Assembly: GCF_038632915.1 (NCBI RefSeq)
Contig: NZ_CP152050.1
Span: 2,573,001 to 2,637,000, forward strand
DNA from: Paenisporosarcina sp. FSL H8-0542
Lineage (GTDB): Bacteria > Bacillota > Bacilli > Bacillales_A > Planococcaceae
DNA length: 64,000 bases
Direction of reading: 5' to 3'
A program made the translations under genes and the position numbers. The notes below the pieces were generated by a model. That model was given only the letters and a program-made list of their open reading frames with translations, was not told the origin of the DNA and made no database searches. This document shows, piece after piece, positions 25,981 through 35,127 of the stretch. The number at the start of each line of letters is the position of its first letter. Within the stretch, counting starts at the first letter, position 1.

Positions 25981-27798
25981 TTATTTTAATAACAGACTTT
26001 CAAGTTCAGCTAGCTTCTCTTCAAACACTTTACACGCTTCTTCAATCGGTGCAGCGGATGTCATATCAACTCCTGCTTTTTTCAGCACTTCAATCGGCGT
26101 ATCTGAGCATCCCGCTTTCAGGAATTGGTTGATATAGCGATCAACTGCTGGTTGGCCTTCAGAAAGGATTTGATTGCTCAAAGCGACTGCAGCACTGTAA
26201 CCAGTCGAATATTGATAAACATAATAATTGTAATAGAAATGTGGGATACGAGCCCATTCCAGACCGATTTCTTCATCAACAACCAAGTCGTCACCAAAGT
26301 ATTTTTTATTCAAATCATAATAAACTTCAGTCAACTTATCTGCTGTCAATGCTTCCCCGTCTTGGTTCATTTTATGAATCAAATGCTCAAACTCAGCGAA
26401 CATCGTTTGACGGAAAACAGTACCACGGAACCCTTCCAGCCAATAGTTCAGCAAGTAAATTCGTTTTTGCTCGTCTTCAATTGTGTTTAACATATATTCG
26501 TTCAATAATGCTTCATTACACGTTGATGCAACTTCAGCTACAAATATAGAATAGTCCCCATAAATAAATGGTTGATTTGCGCGTGAATAATAGCTGTGAA
26601 GGCTATGACCAAACTCATGAGAAAGTGTGAATAAATTATTTACATTATCCTGCCAGTTCATTAGTACATAAGGATTTGTTCCATATGCACCAGAAGAATA
26701 TGCACCTGAACGTTTTCCTTTATTCTCTACAACATCCACCCAACGATTTTCCAATCCTTGTTTGGCAATCGATACATACTCTTCACCAAGTGGTGCAAAG
26801 CTCTTAAGCATAATTTCTTTTGCTTCTTCATAAGGAATTTCCATCTTTGCTTCTTTAACTAATGGTGTGTAAAGATCCCACATATGCAATTCGTCGACAC
26901 CTAATACTTTCTTGCGTAAAGAGACGTAACGTTGTAATAAGTGCAAGTTCTTATTTACGGTATTAACCAAGTTATCATACACTTGCTCAGGAATATGATT
27001 TTCAGACATTGCAGCGTGACGTGCAGAAGTATAATTACGAACTCTAGCATTCACGTTATCGCGTTTAACATTCCCAGCTAATGTTGAAGCGAATGTGTTA
27101 CGGAACTTTCCATATGTACCATACATGGCACGGAAAGCATCTTCACGCACTCGACGATCAGAGCTCTCAAGTAAGCGGCTGTATCGACCGTGGGTCAATT
27201 CCAGATCTTCCCCATTTTCATCTTTAATCGTAGGGAATTCTAAATCGGCATTGTTCAACATTCCAAATGTTTCAGATGAAGCATTTGCCACTTCCGCGAA
27301 TTGAGCCAATAACGCTTCTTGTTCTGCAGGAAGAACATGTGGACGCATTTCATTAATTTCTTTTAATACTTGTTTATATAATTTCAAACCTTCATGTTCT
27401 TCTACATAATCTTTGACTTTCGTTTCATCCAACGCCAATAGTTCTGGTGTCATGAAAGATAAACCTGTTGATACTTTTACAAGCAACGTCTTAATACGGC
27501 TGTCCATTGCTTGGTAGTGGCTATTTGTTGTATCTTGATCGTAACGCATGTGAGAGTAAGTATATAAGCGATAAATACGCTCCAACACTTCATCTTTATA
27601 CGTAAAAGCATTGAAAAGAGCTTCTGCCCCGTTCTCAAAGGTACCTTTAAATGTTTCTGCTTTTTCTGCGAGCCCACTTACTTCTTTGTATTCACTTTCC
27701 CATGCTTCATCGCTAGAGAAAATGTCTTCAAGCTTCCATGTCAAATCTGTTGGTACTTCACTACGTGATAAAATTTTGTTTTTTGTTTCTGTCGTCAT
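25981..27798 (-). CDS. pepF: Oligoendopeptidase F
   Basis: A 605-residue cytoplasmic zinc metallopeptidase of the M3 family that cleaves peptides of about 7-17 residues. The zinc motif is HEFGHSLHSYY with HEFGH at residues 394-398, and the third ligand region FVAEVASTCNEALL follows about 25 residues later. The N-terminal half has the usual helical M3 cap (RSEVPTDLTWKLEDIFSSD). ATG 27798 has GAACGGAAATG-type purine-rich upstream sequence. It sits between spxH and coiA, the B. subtilis order. With the two peptide transporters in the window it can feed on imported peptides. Confidence 0.95.
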   Translation of the reverse strand: MTTETKNKILSRSEVPTDLTWKLEDIFSSDEAWESEYKEVSGLAEKAETFKGTFENGAEALFNAFTYKDEVLERIYRLYTYSHMRYDQDTTNSHYQAMDSRIKTLLVKVSTGLSFMTPELLALDETKVKDYVEEHEGLKLYKQVLKEINEMRPHVLPAEQEALLAQFAEVANASSETFGMLNNADLEFPTIKDENGEDLELTHGRYSRLLESSDRRVREDAFRAMYGTYGKFRNTFASTLAGNVKRDNVNARVRNYTSARHAAMSENHIPEQVYDNLVNTVNKNLHLLQRYVSLRKKVLGVDELHMWDLYTPLVKEAKMEIPYEEAKEIMLKSFAPLGEEYVSIAKQGLENRWVDVVENKGKRSGAYSSGAYGTNPYVLMNWQDNVNNLFTLSHEFGHSLHSYYSRANQPFIYGDYSIFVAEVASTCNEALLNEYMLNTIEDEQKRIYLLNYWLEGFRGTVFRQTMFAEFEHLIHKMNQDGEALTADKLTEVYYDLNKKYFGDDLVVDEEIGLEWARIPHFYYNYYVYQYSTGYSAAVALSNQILSEGQPAVDRYINQFLKAGCSDTPIEVLKKAGVDMTSAAPIEEACKVFEEKLAELESLLLK

Positions 27799-27862
27799 TT
27801 CCGTTCCCCCTTGAGCCGATTTGATAGAAAAATCGAATAACTTCTATATTTTCTCAATTTTC

Positions 27863-29017
27863 CTAACGTTTTGCAACTATTAACCTATGAAAAAGTTGTT
27901 TTAAAAATGTTTCTTGCATGATTTGTTGTGATACTAATTTAGATAAATCGAAATTTATTTCTTGAAGCAATTGGCAATATTGCATGACTACATCTTTCGC
28001 TATTTTAAAGTCTATTACTCTACAGTATTCGGCAAGAAATGCTTCGATCCACACTTCGCTGATATTATCGAAATCTACTTGCTTTTGGGATAGCGCGCAT
28101 ACTAGCGCTAACTGCCATTCTGTAGAATGGTTTTGGAAGACTTGTGATCCAAGTAGTGGAAAGCCTATATATAACGGTAAATCTTTTGGTAGAATGCGTT
28201 CAACATAACAATTGTTTAAAAACTTATCTCTGGTACCAAATTTACTGGAATAAATTCGATTGGTTAAAAACTTTGAGCGTTTATGCTGGTAAATATTCCA
28301 ATACTGATTTGCTTCGGTCTGAGTAAGTGGTTTTATGTGTGCAAAAGGAAAAGTTTGCAACATATTCGGCAAAGTACAAATCTTGGCAATAAATGATGAC
28401 CCGCTAATATGTAATAGATGACTAATATAAACAAATTGAGTACTGGTCGGATCATAGGTGATTAACGTGGGCTTGGATGAAGAATCTATTGTGATAAACG
28501 ACTGCTCAAACTTGGATAATTTGATGAAAGTTACGCCAGTTGCCTTGACATTAATATTAGCAGGGGTGCGAAGTAACCAAACGGATGGAATTTTCACTTG
28601 ACTATATCCAAGATTTCTTTTATAGACATCGTCTATGGGTATTACACTGCACTGAAATTCTACAGCAAATAAATTTCTTCCTTTTTGCACTAATAAATCA
28701 GGTCGTTGTGAAATTTTCGGAATGAATGCTTCGACCTCTACTTGAAAACCTACTCGTGTAAAGAATTCAGCAAGCTGCTGTTTTCCAATTAAATGTGTTG
28801 GGGATTCTCTTTCTGAAAATGAAGTAAAACAATCGCTTAGCACGATATGGGCGAAATGGGGAGTGACGACTTTGCCAATTTTTAAGCGAAGGGGGTTTCC
28901 GCATTGGGGGCATGTAAATTGGCTTGTACTTCGTATTAGTTCCAACTGACTTTTTGTCATGTGTCTTTCCAGTGTGAAATTTTTCTCGTTATTTATTTGT
29001 GCCGTTAGAATACACAA
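27863..29017 (-). CDS. coiA: Competence protein CoiA family
   Basis: A 384-residue protein. An N-terminal zinc-ribbon-like motif FTCPQCGNPLRLKIGKV..HFAH precedes a nuclease-like domain with HLIGKQQLAEFF, RPDLLVQKGRNLFAVEFQCS (PD-(D/E)xK pattern: D, then E-x-Q) and YKRNLGY. CoiA-type proteins act after DNA uptake during transformation; whether this organism is competent is not shown here. Start TTG 29017 directly after AGGAGGTG fits the length of B. subtilis CoiA; GTG 29020 is an alternative. It lies between mecA and pepF, the same order as in B. subtilis. Confidence 0.85.
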   Translation of the reverse strand: MCILTAQINNEKNFTLERHMTKSQLELIRSTSQFTCPQCGNPLRLKIGKVVTPHFAHIVLSDCFTSFSERESPTHLIGKQQLAEFFTRVGFQVEVEAFIPKISQRPDLLVQKGRNLFAVEFQCSVIPIDDVYKRNLGYSQVKIPSVWLLRTPANINVKATGVTFIKLSKFEQSFITIDSSSKPTLITYDPTSTQFVYISHLLHISGSSFIAKICTLPNMLQTFPFAHIKPLTQTEANQYWNIYQHKRSKFLTNRIYSSKFGTRDKFLNNCYVERILPKDLPLYIGFPLLGSQVFQNHSTEWQLALVCALSQKQVDFDNISEVWIEAFLAEYCRVIDFKIAKDVVMQYCQLLQEINFDLSKLVSQQIMQETFLKQLFHRLIVAKR

Positions 29018-29143
29018 CACCTCCTTTTGAACATTTTACGAATATTCCGACATAAAGGCAATTAAAAAATTGTCACGCACCTCTTTAGAACAATTACAGC
29101 AATGCAAAAAAGAATATTTATTTTGAAGCAAGACATAAAAAAA

Positions 29144-29163
29144 TCCTCCCCGTTAAGGGAGGC
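29144..29163 (-). terminator. Terminator of mecA
   Basis: CCTCCC-ttaac-GGGGAGG followed by ATTTTTTTATG on the minus strand, starting right at the mecA stop. Confidence 0.75.
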
Positions 29164-29165
29164 GA

Positions 29166-29834
29166 TTAACTGAAATATTTATTGATTTGCTCAAAAACCT
29201 CATCGGCCATTATTTCTTTGCCATACTCTTTCATACGATGAACCGTCACAGTTGAACCGGACGTATATTCAGAAAGTATGCTGACCATATTTTCAATTTC
29301 TTCGTCATTCATTAACTCAGCATCTGCTTTAACGTATAAGTAGTAACGATCTTTATAAGCGAATAAAGACGTTGATACATACGTAGGCAAATCAATGCGC
29401 TTAGCTAATGGAATCAAATCTTCAAAGTCATTCACAAAAAATGTGAATTCACTTTGAGGTTCATCTGAATCAGTAAAAAGTCCACCATATTCATCATAAG
29501 ATTGTTCGTCTGATGAACTTTCAGACATATTAGAAAAGTATTGACCCTTTTCATCCATTTCAAATGGAGAGTCTACTTTCTTCCCATCACGATTAATTTG
29601 TGCCCGAGTTACTGTTACTTCAAGTCCTTTATCCATTGCATGAACTTGAATCCACAATGGACCTTCGACTTCAAAGTCTGATTCATCATTAATTTCATCC
29701 ATCATTTCCCAAAAGAGTTCTTCGCTTTTATCTCGATTAAACCAAATTTCGTCTCGGCTGAAGCCTCTTTTTTCAATGTCGATGTATGAAATGTAGAATT
29801 TGACTGTGTTTTCATTAATGCGTTCGATATCCAT
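29166..29834 (-). CDS. mecA: Adaptor protein MecA
   Basis: A 222-residue ClpC adaptor. The N-terminal substrate-binding domain begins MDIERINENTVKFYISYIDI, with RGFSRDEIWFNRDKSEELFW; a variable acidic linker (SESSDEQSYDEYGG) follows; the C-terminal ClpC-binding domain has FEDLIPLAKRIDLP and SLFAYKDRYYLYVKAD. It targets ComK and other proteins to ClpCP. The start is ATG 29834, 7 bases after GGGAGATG; an ATG at 29843 lies within that site. Upstream is spx, downstream coiA. Confidence 0.93.
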   Translation of the reverse strand: MDIERINENTVKFYISYIDIEKRGFSRDEIWFNRDKSEELFWEMMDEINDESDFEVEGPLWIQVHAMDKGLEVTVTRAQINRDGKKVDSPFEMDEKGQYFSNMSESSSDEQSYDEYGGLFTDSDEPQSEFTFFVNDFEDLIPLAKRIDLPTYVSTSLFAYKDRYYLYVKADAELMNDEEIENMVSILSEYTSGSTVTVHRMKEYGKEIMADEVFEQINKYFS

Positions 29835-30028
29835 TTTACACATCTCCCTTCGATCGCTTTAAAGGGATTCCCCTTTTTTCAGCAACACTTCAAGCCGCTT
29901 ACCGATACAGTGTCTGTTTCTATTGTATGACGGTCCAGAGAAAATGAAAAGGATATGCTCCTACTCTGGAAAATACAATTTATTAGCATTGTAGTAGAGC
30001 GAGAAGAGATTGGCAAGCTGAAAAATGC

Positions 30029-30085
30029 AAAATGACTGACGTTTCTTCTCAATTAAAATTAAAAGAAGAATCAATCAGTCATTTT
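30029..30085. terminator. Bidirectional terminator after spx
   Basis: AAAATGACTGA..TTTCTTCT pairs with AGAAGAA..TCAGTCATTTT around an AT-rich loop; 10 bases after the spx stop. Confidence 0.75.
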
Positions 30086-30095
30086 TCATCCGAAT

Positions 30096-30491
30096 TTAGT
30101 TAACCATGCGTTGTGCTTCAAGCAATTGATAAGCCCGAACTTTACGAGGTAAAAAACGACGAATTTCATCTTCGTTATAACCTACTTGTAGACGCTTTTC
30201 ATCTAGAATAATTGGACGACGTAACAGTCCAGGATGTTCTTGAATTAATTCGTACAAACGTTGAAGTGGTAAGCTTTCAACATCAACATTTAATTTTTGG
30301 AATATTTTAGAACGAGTGGAAATGATCTCATCAGTACCATCTTCCGTCATTCGAAGAATTTCTTTAATTTCGCTAATACTTAGCGGTTCCGAAAAGATGT
30401 TACGCTCAGTATATGGAATGTCATGCTCTTCTAACCATGCTTTCGCTTTTCGACATGATGTACAGCTAGGAGAAGTAAACAATGTAACCAT
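30096..30491 (-). CDS. spx: Global stress regulator Spx
   Basis: A 131-residue ArsC-like protein that binds the RNA polymerase alpha subunit and redirects transcription under disulfide stress. The redox switch is CTSC with Cys10 and Cys13; RRPII and [15 protein letters not shown] near the end match Spx almost exactly, as does [20 protein letters not shown]. Start is ATG 30491 (ATG 30494 directly before it is equally possible) behind AAAGGAAG. Its protease adaptor SpxH is encoded at 24447-25259, so production and removal are encoded close together. Confidence 0.96.
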   Translation of the reverse strand: MVTLFTSPSCTSCRKAKAWLEEHDIPYTERNIFSEPLSISEIKEILRMTEDGTDEIISTRSKIFQKLNVDVESLPLQRLYELIQEHPGLLRRPIILDEKRLQVGYNEDEIRRFLPRKVRAYQLLEAQRMVN

Positions 30492-30867
30492 CATAGGAAC
30501 ACTTCCTTTCAAATGTGTAAACAAGTTCAAGTAAATTGTAACAACTTTTAATTTAGAATTACTTTAATATAGGTTAACAAAATTTATTATACACCATTTT
30601 CAAGATTTTTAATATAGAATATGAAGAAAAAGTCAAGTAATTTAATGTGGCGTCACATTTTAGCAATAATATGTAGGAAGCACGCACTCTAACTCAATTT
30701 CTATGCTATACATTTAAAATATACCCGCATCTAACCTGTTTTAAACAATAAAATTTGTTTGGATTTTCAATTCTCAATTAGAGAATGAAAATGACAAAAT
30801 GTTTTTTCTCTTCATTAAATAATACGTTTAAAACACCCAAAAGGTTTCATATTTAGAAAAAAAAAAA
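30492..30867. other. Intergenic region upstream of spx
   Basis: About 375 AT-rich bases between the start of spx and the end of the DUF4015 gene. It must contain the spx promoters, but several TATAAT-like strings occur and I cannot choose one. No gene or repeat seen. Confidence 0.4.
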
Positions 30868-30897
30868 AATTCTCTTCCATACGAAAGAGAATTTTTT
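30868..30897 (-). terminator. Terminator of the DUF4015 gene
   Basis: ATTCTCTT-tcgtatgg-AAGAGAAT followed on the minus strand by a run of thirteen Ts; directly after the stop codon. Confidence 0.85.
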
Positions 30898-30902
30898 CTG
30901 TG

Positions 30903-32108
30903 TTATGGTGTGTAATCCACACCTGGCGAATAACGATTGCCCGCATTCCATAATAAGTATTCTTTTATACCAGCTTCACTTAACGCACGTATTTGCGCTT
31001 CCACTTCTGCAGCACCGTATTTCTTGTAATTCCCTGCTCCTAAGTAGGAAGCTGTGAAATCCTGTAACCATGGACGTGAAATTGGCGGACTTTCAAGTTT
31101 GCCCAGTGTGGCATTTTCAGCTTTTGCATATTCTTGGACAAGTCGATACGGTTCTAAATCTGGCTTAGCGATGCCAAAATAAGACGTCCAGTGACTTGGG
31201 TAGATCATTGACGAAATCACATCAACGTTTTCGGAAATTTTTCCGAAATTTTGTCCGATTCCTGGTGCTTCAGGTAAGGTTGCGGCATACCCGAAGATAT
31301 CCACAGATACTTTTACATCATAAGGTTTTAATTTCTCACGTGCATACGCTACAAAATCGGTCACTGCATGAACACGTAGTTGTACATCGTCATCTTTAGA
31401 AGTTGCATAGTCACCTTTTCCATATTTAAGTGAATCAGAACGCGTTTCAAATCCTTCAGGGAAACGTACATAATCAAATTGGACTTCCTGGAAGCCCATT
31501 TTTGCAGCTTCTATTGCAATGGCAACGTTATGATCCCAAACTTCTTTCATGAAAGGGTTTACAAATGATTCTCCGCGACCGTTTTTCCAGACTGTTGAAC
31601 CTTCCACAAAGGAAAGCTCTGGTTTGGCATTAGCAAGGTTGGAATCTTTGAAAACCACTACACGTGCGATTGGGTATACTTGTTTTTCCTCTAAAACTTT
31701 TAACATCGCTTTTGGATCTTTAATATATGGGTTTCCGATATTTAAAGGTTTTAATGGTGAGTCGTCGGCTGGAACATATGTTAAATCGCCAAAATCATCT
31801 TTAATATCAATAACCATGGCATTTAATTCAGTGGAATCCATTAACTTCAACAACTCTTTAAAGCGTGCTCCTCCTGCTGAATGACCAGTTACATAGACAC
31901 CACGGATGGCATCAGGATAAGTGAAATTCATACCCGAATCAAATCGAAACAATGCGGAAGCAGTAATCATTTCTTCTTCAACCGTAGTAAAGCCATATGT
32001 ACGTTCAGTAAAGTCCTTGAAGATTACTTCTTTCGCTGCATAGCCTGAAGTAGGCATTAATAATGCTGCAACTAAAGCACTTGTTCCTATGTATTTTCTT
32101 ACTGTCAT
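30903..32108 (-). CDS. Secreted putative glycoside hydrolase, DUF4015
   Basis: A 401-residue exported protein. A signal peptide (MTVRKYIGTSALVAALLMPT) is followed by the DUF4015 barrel: IRGVYVTGHSAGGARFKELL, LNAMVIDIKDDFGDLTYV, YPIARVVVFKDS, GFQEVQFDYVRFPEGF, VSVDIFGYAAT and IKEYLLWNAGN. The acidic residues in VIDIKDD and QFDYVRFPE suggest a glycoside hydrolase-type active site, but the substrate is not known. The start is ATG 32108, 9 bases after AAAGGAAG; ten more codons are open upstream. It is monocistronic. Confidence 0.82.
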   Translation of the reverse strand: MTVRKYIGTSALVAALLMPTSGYAAKEVIFKDFTERTYGFTTVEEEMITASALFRFDSGMNFTYPDAIRGVYVTGHSAGGARFKELLKLMDSTELNAMVIDIKDDFGDLTYVPADDSPLKPLNIGNPYIKDPKAMLKVLEEKQVYPIARVVVFKDSNLANAKPELSFVEGSTVWKNGRGESFVNPFMKEVWDHNVAIAIEAAKMGFQEVQFDYVRFPEGFETRSDSLKYGKGDYATSKDDDVQLRVHAVTDFVAYAREKLKPYDVKVSVDIFGYAATLPEAPGIGQNFGKISENVDVISSMIYPSHWTSYFGIAKPDLEPYRLVQEYAKAENATLGKLESPPISRPWLQDFTASYLGAGNYKKYGAAEVEAQIRALSEAGIKEYLLWNAGNRYSPGVDYTP

Positions 32109-32271
32109 AATTTGTACTTCCTTTCTATTCTCTACCATTTTAGCAAGTATACATATGCATTTAAAGATTAATTTGTCATATAAAAAAAGAAAGCCTATGT
32201 TAAACTTTCTCGGTTGTTTTTAAAAAATAGGCTCTGTTTAACTTGATTGTTGTTTTGTATCAAATTAAGAA

Positions 32272-32305
32272 GCGTATTCGATATTTTGAGTCGAATACAC
32301 TTCTT
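32272..32305. terminator. Hairpin terminator downstream of second DUF3953 gene
   Basis: AGAAGcGTATTCG pairs with CGAATACaCTTCT around ATATTTTGAGT; T-rich on both sides. Confidence 0.6.
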
Positions 32306-32343
32306 GTTCTTTCGTATGGAGAATAATACTTACATTAAACTCC

Positions 32344-32577
32344 CTAATGCAATATAAAACTTTGGATAGATACGAATAGCGAAAATGCAAATACGACTAT
32401 CAATAACCAACCTGTCAGCTTTTTATTTTGTTGGAATTCTTGTATTCCCGTCACCAACATTGATAAACCTAAAAATAAAATCAAATATGCTTGAAATTCA
32501 AAATTTCTTGTAATTAATCCATAACCAGCTAATGCTAATGTAATAATTGAAAATAGAATCCGTAAAATCATTAACAA
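32344..32577 (-). CDS. Small membrane protein, DUF3953 (second copy)
   Basis: A 77-residue protein with three hydrophobic segments, paralogous to the 3783-4019 gene: both have ISR/TRNFE after helix 1, LILFLGLSMLVTGIQEFQ-like helix 2 and a C-terminal FxVSIQSF. The linker here is QQNKKLTG. The exact start is open: TTG 32577 lies 10 bases after AAGGAGG, ATG 32571 is two codons further. No repeat element of the 3.6-5.6 kb type follows this copy, so this may be the resident chromosomal gene and the other one the mobile relative. Function unknown. Confidence 0.72.
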   Translation of the reverse strand: MLMILRILFSIITLALAGYGLITRNFEFQAYLILFLGLSMLVTGIQEFQQNKKLTGWLLIVVFAFSLFVSIQSFILH

Positions 32578-33059
32578 AGTTTATCTACCTCCTTAAACTA
32601 AACTCGCCTATTTTCTTAACTAAGGCAATTTTTTTCTTACATTATATAATATAATTCTACAAATATTCCCAATTTTTTTGTTATGCTGTCCTTTTTCTTA
32701 ATGGAATCGTTGCGTTAGTTTCGTTTATTGGGTATAAACATATGTTCTAAACAGTCGAATATCACAGTATTATTAAACAGATCCAAAAAAAGGAATCTGT
32801 GCCATTTCCGCAGCCGAACTAACAAGCCTCCTCGGGCCAATAGGATGTTGGTCACGAAGGTGTTACCACAAAATTGCATTTTGCGACTAGTAACCGCAGA
32901 AGCAGCCTTATCTTTGCGACGAGTAACCGCAGGAGCAGCATTTCCGAAGAATGAGACCCACAAATATGTGGTTTTCATACTCGCTGGCTTATGCGGAACA
33001 TACGGCTAGCTTAAATGTACGAGAAACAAACTTCTCTTTTAACATAGCCAAAAGAAAAA
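32578..33059. other. Intergenic region with dispersed repeat
   Basis: About 480 bases between the DUF3953 gene and the end of oppF. It is filled by the dispersed repeat at 32801-33024. Frames at 32715-32978 (minus) and 32728-33009 (plus) are artefacts of the repeat. Confidence 0.55.
32801..33024. repeat. Dispersed intergenic repeat, long copy B with internal 33-base tandem
   Basis: Same block order as copy A at 25434-25672: TTCCGCAGCCGAACTAACAA, GCCTCC, hairpin CCAATAGGATGTTGG, GTCACGAAGGTGTTACCAC, then ATGCGGAACAT..GCTAGC..AAATGTACGA. Within it a 33-base unit starting TTGCGACTAGTAACCGCAG occurs twice in tandem (32881 and 32914); the same unit occurs once at 56881. Confidence 0.82.
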
Positions 33060-33082
33060 GCCATTCCTTATGAAGGAATGGC
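33060..33082 (-). terminator. Terminator of the opp operon
   Basis: GCCATTCCTT-cat-AAGGAATGGC followed on the minus strand by TTTTTCTTTT, 30 bases after the oppF stop. Confidence 0.85.
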
Positions 33083-33113
33083 ACATTTCATTTTTCCCGT
33101 GTATCAAAGTTCA

Positions 33114-34055
33114 TTATACACGAGCTGCAGAAGTTAACTTTAATGATTCAAATTCACGTTCTGAACAGAATACAAAATGTCCAGGTGTTACTTCACGCAT
33201 CGCAATTTCTTCCCCATCTTGATAATTATGAGATGTAGGATCATACGATTTACGTACGCGTGTACGCTCATAGTTAGGATCTGGAAGTGGAATTGCAGAT
33301 AACAAAGATTGTGTATAAGGATGTAATGGGTTATTGTACAACTCTTCGGCAGGAGCCAGTTCAACCAATTTCCCGAAATACATCACACCGATACGATCGG
33401 AAATGTATTTTACCATCGACAAGTCATGTGCGATAAATAAATAAGTCAATCCTTTTTCTTCTTGTAGTTCTTTTAATAAGTTAACTACTTGTGCTTGAAT
33501 CGATACGTCCAGCGCAGAAATTGGCTCATCAGCGATGATGAATTCAGGATCTACTGCAAGAGCGCGAGCGATACCAAGACGTTGGCGTTGTCCACCCGAG
33601 AATTCATGTGGATAGCGGTTTGCATGTTCTTTATTAAGACCAACAGTCTCTAAAAGTTCATGGACACGATCTTTACGCTCTTTTGAATTTTTTGTTAAGC
33701 CATGAATATCTAAACCTTCTGCAATAATATCCAATACTTTCATACGTGGATTGAGCGACGCATACGGATCTTGGAAAATCATTTGCATTTTACGGTTAAA
33801 TATTTTTAAATCCGACTTTGATTTTTTCCCATGAACATTAATTCCATCGAAAATCACTTCGCCGTCTGTTGCATTATATAAGCGGATAATTGAACGGCCA
33901 GTTGTTGATTTCCCACAACCAGACTCTCCAACTAATCCAAGTGTTTCACCTTTGTAAATATCGAAGCTAATGTCATCTACTGCACGCACTTCATTAGCTT
34001 TGCCTTCATTGAAATATTGTTTTAAGTTTCTAATTTCTAGCAATTTTTCAGCCAT
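33114..34055 (-). CDS. oppF: Oligopeptide ABC transporter, ATP-binding protein OppF
   Basis: A 313-residue ABC ATPase. Walker [16 protein letters not shown], signature [16 protein letters not shown], Walker [15 protein letters not shown] and the H-loop AHDLSMV are all present, and the C-terminal oligopeptide-specific extension ([23 protein letters not shown]-type) is complete. It energises peptide import together with OppD. It starts on the base where oppD ends (34055) and is the last gene of oppABCDF. Confidence 0.93.
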   Translation of the reverse strand: MAEKLLEIRNLKQYFNEGKANEVRAVDDISFDIYKGETLGLVGESGCGKSTTGRSIIRLYNATDGEVIFDGINVHGKKSKSDLKIFNRKMQMIFQDPYASLNPRMKVLDIIAEGLDIHGLTKNSKERKDRVHELLETVGLNKEHANRYPHEFSGGQRQRLGIARALAVDPEFIIADEPISALDVSIQAQVVNLLKELQEEKGLTYLFIAHDLSMVKYISDRIGVMYFGKLVELAPAEELYNNPLHPYTQSLLSAIPLPDPNYERTRVRKSYDPTSHNYQDGEEIAMREVTPGHFVFCSEREFESLKLTSAARV

Positions 34056-35110
34056 CAGCGCGCAACTCCTTCATAGTATCGACTTCCCGGGAATTTCTTC
34101 ATACGTTCCACAATGGCAGCTGGCGGCTCGACTTGAGGTGCCTCCGGATGTAGTAACCAAGTCGCAGCATAATGTGTATCGCTCACTTGGAATACTGGCG
34201 GAGCCTGTTCCAAATCGATTGCAAGTGCATAGTCACTACGAAGTGCAAATGCATCTCCTTTTGGTGGATCCAATAAATCAGGAGGTGTCCCTGGAATTGC
34301 ATATAATTTTTCATCTGCTGTATCCAGAGAAGGCATTGAGCTTAATAATCCCCATGTATACGGATGTTGGGGGTTATAGAAAATCTCATCCACTGTACCC
34401 ATTTCGACAATACGTCCACCATACATAACCGCAACTCGGTCTGCAACGTTTGCTACAACACCCAAGTCATGCGTAATGAAAATGATAGATGTATCAATTT
34501 TCTTCTGTAAATCTTTCATTAATTCAAGAATTTGAGCTTGAATCGTAACGTCCAATGCTGTTGTTGGTTCATCCGCAATCAGAATCTGAGGATTACAAGC
34601 AAGAGCAATCGCGATAACGATACGTTGTCGTTGACCACCAGAGAATTGGTGTGGATATTGCTTAATACGTAATTCAGGTTTAGGCATCCCTACCATACGC
34701 AATAAATCAATCGCAATTTTTTTCGCTTCTGTTTTCCCTACTTTCTGGTGCTTTAACAATGGTTCAGTAATTTGACGACCGATTGTCATTGTAGGGTTAA
34801 GTGAAGTCATCGGATCTTGGAAAATCATTGAGATATCTTTACCACGAATTTTTTGCATTTCTTTATCTGAGAGCTTTGTTAGATCTTTGCCATTGAACAA
34901 AATTTGTCCGCTTTTGAATTCTGAACTAGATTCTGGTAAAAGGCGCATAATCGCTTTTGTTGTTACTGATTTCCCTGAACCCGATTCACCAACAATCGCT
35001 AGCGTTTCCCCTTTTTGCAAATCGAAGTTTACACCACGAATGGCTTTTACTTCCCCTGCAAAAGTGTGGAAGGAAAGCTGAAGGTCTTTTACTTCTAAGA
35101 TTTTTTCCAT
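34055..35110 (-). CDS. oppD: Oligopeptide ABC transporter, ATP-binding protein OppD
   Basis: A 351-residue ABC ATPase with Walker [16 protein letters not shown], signature [16 protein letters not shown], Walker [15 protein letters not shown] and THDLGVVA. The C-terminal extension has [14 protein letters not shown], followed by a longer than usual tail (about residues 285-351) without the compact cysteine motif of many OppD proteins: the segment is [20 protein letters not shown]. It pairs with OppF as the NTPase heterodimer. ATG 35110 follows AAGGAGGAAAG. Confidence 0.92.
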   Translation of the reverse strand: MEKILEVKDLQLSFHTFAGEVKAIRGVNFDLQKGETLAIVGESGSGKSVTTKAIMRLLPESSSEFKSGQILFNGKDLTKLSDKEMQKIRGKDISMIFQDPMTSLNPTMTIGRQITEPLLKHQKVGKTEAKKIAIDLLRMVGMPKPELRIKQYPHQFSGGQRQRIVIAIALACNPQILIADEPTTALDVTIQAQILELMKDLQKKIDTSIIFITHDLGVVANVADRVAVMYGGRIVEMGTVDEIFYNPQHPYTWGLLSSMPSLDTADEKLYAIPGTPPDLLDPPKGDAFALRSDYALAIDLEQAPPVFQVSDTHYAATWLLHPEAPQVEPPAAIVERMKKFPGSRYYEGVAR

Positions 35111-35127
35111 TGTCGCTTTCCTCCTTC

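Noticed and set aside
32715-33009. Frames on both strands within the repeat upstream of oppF
   Set aside because: The apparent internal protein repeat is the 33-base DNA tandem read in frame; no starts with ribosome binding sites.
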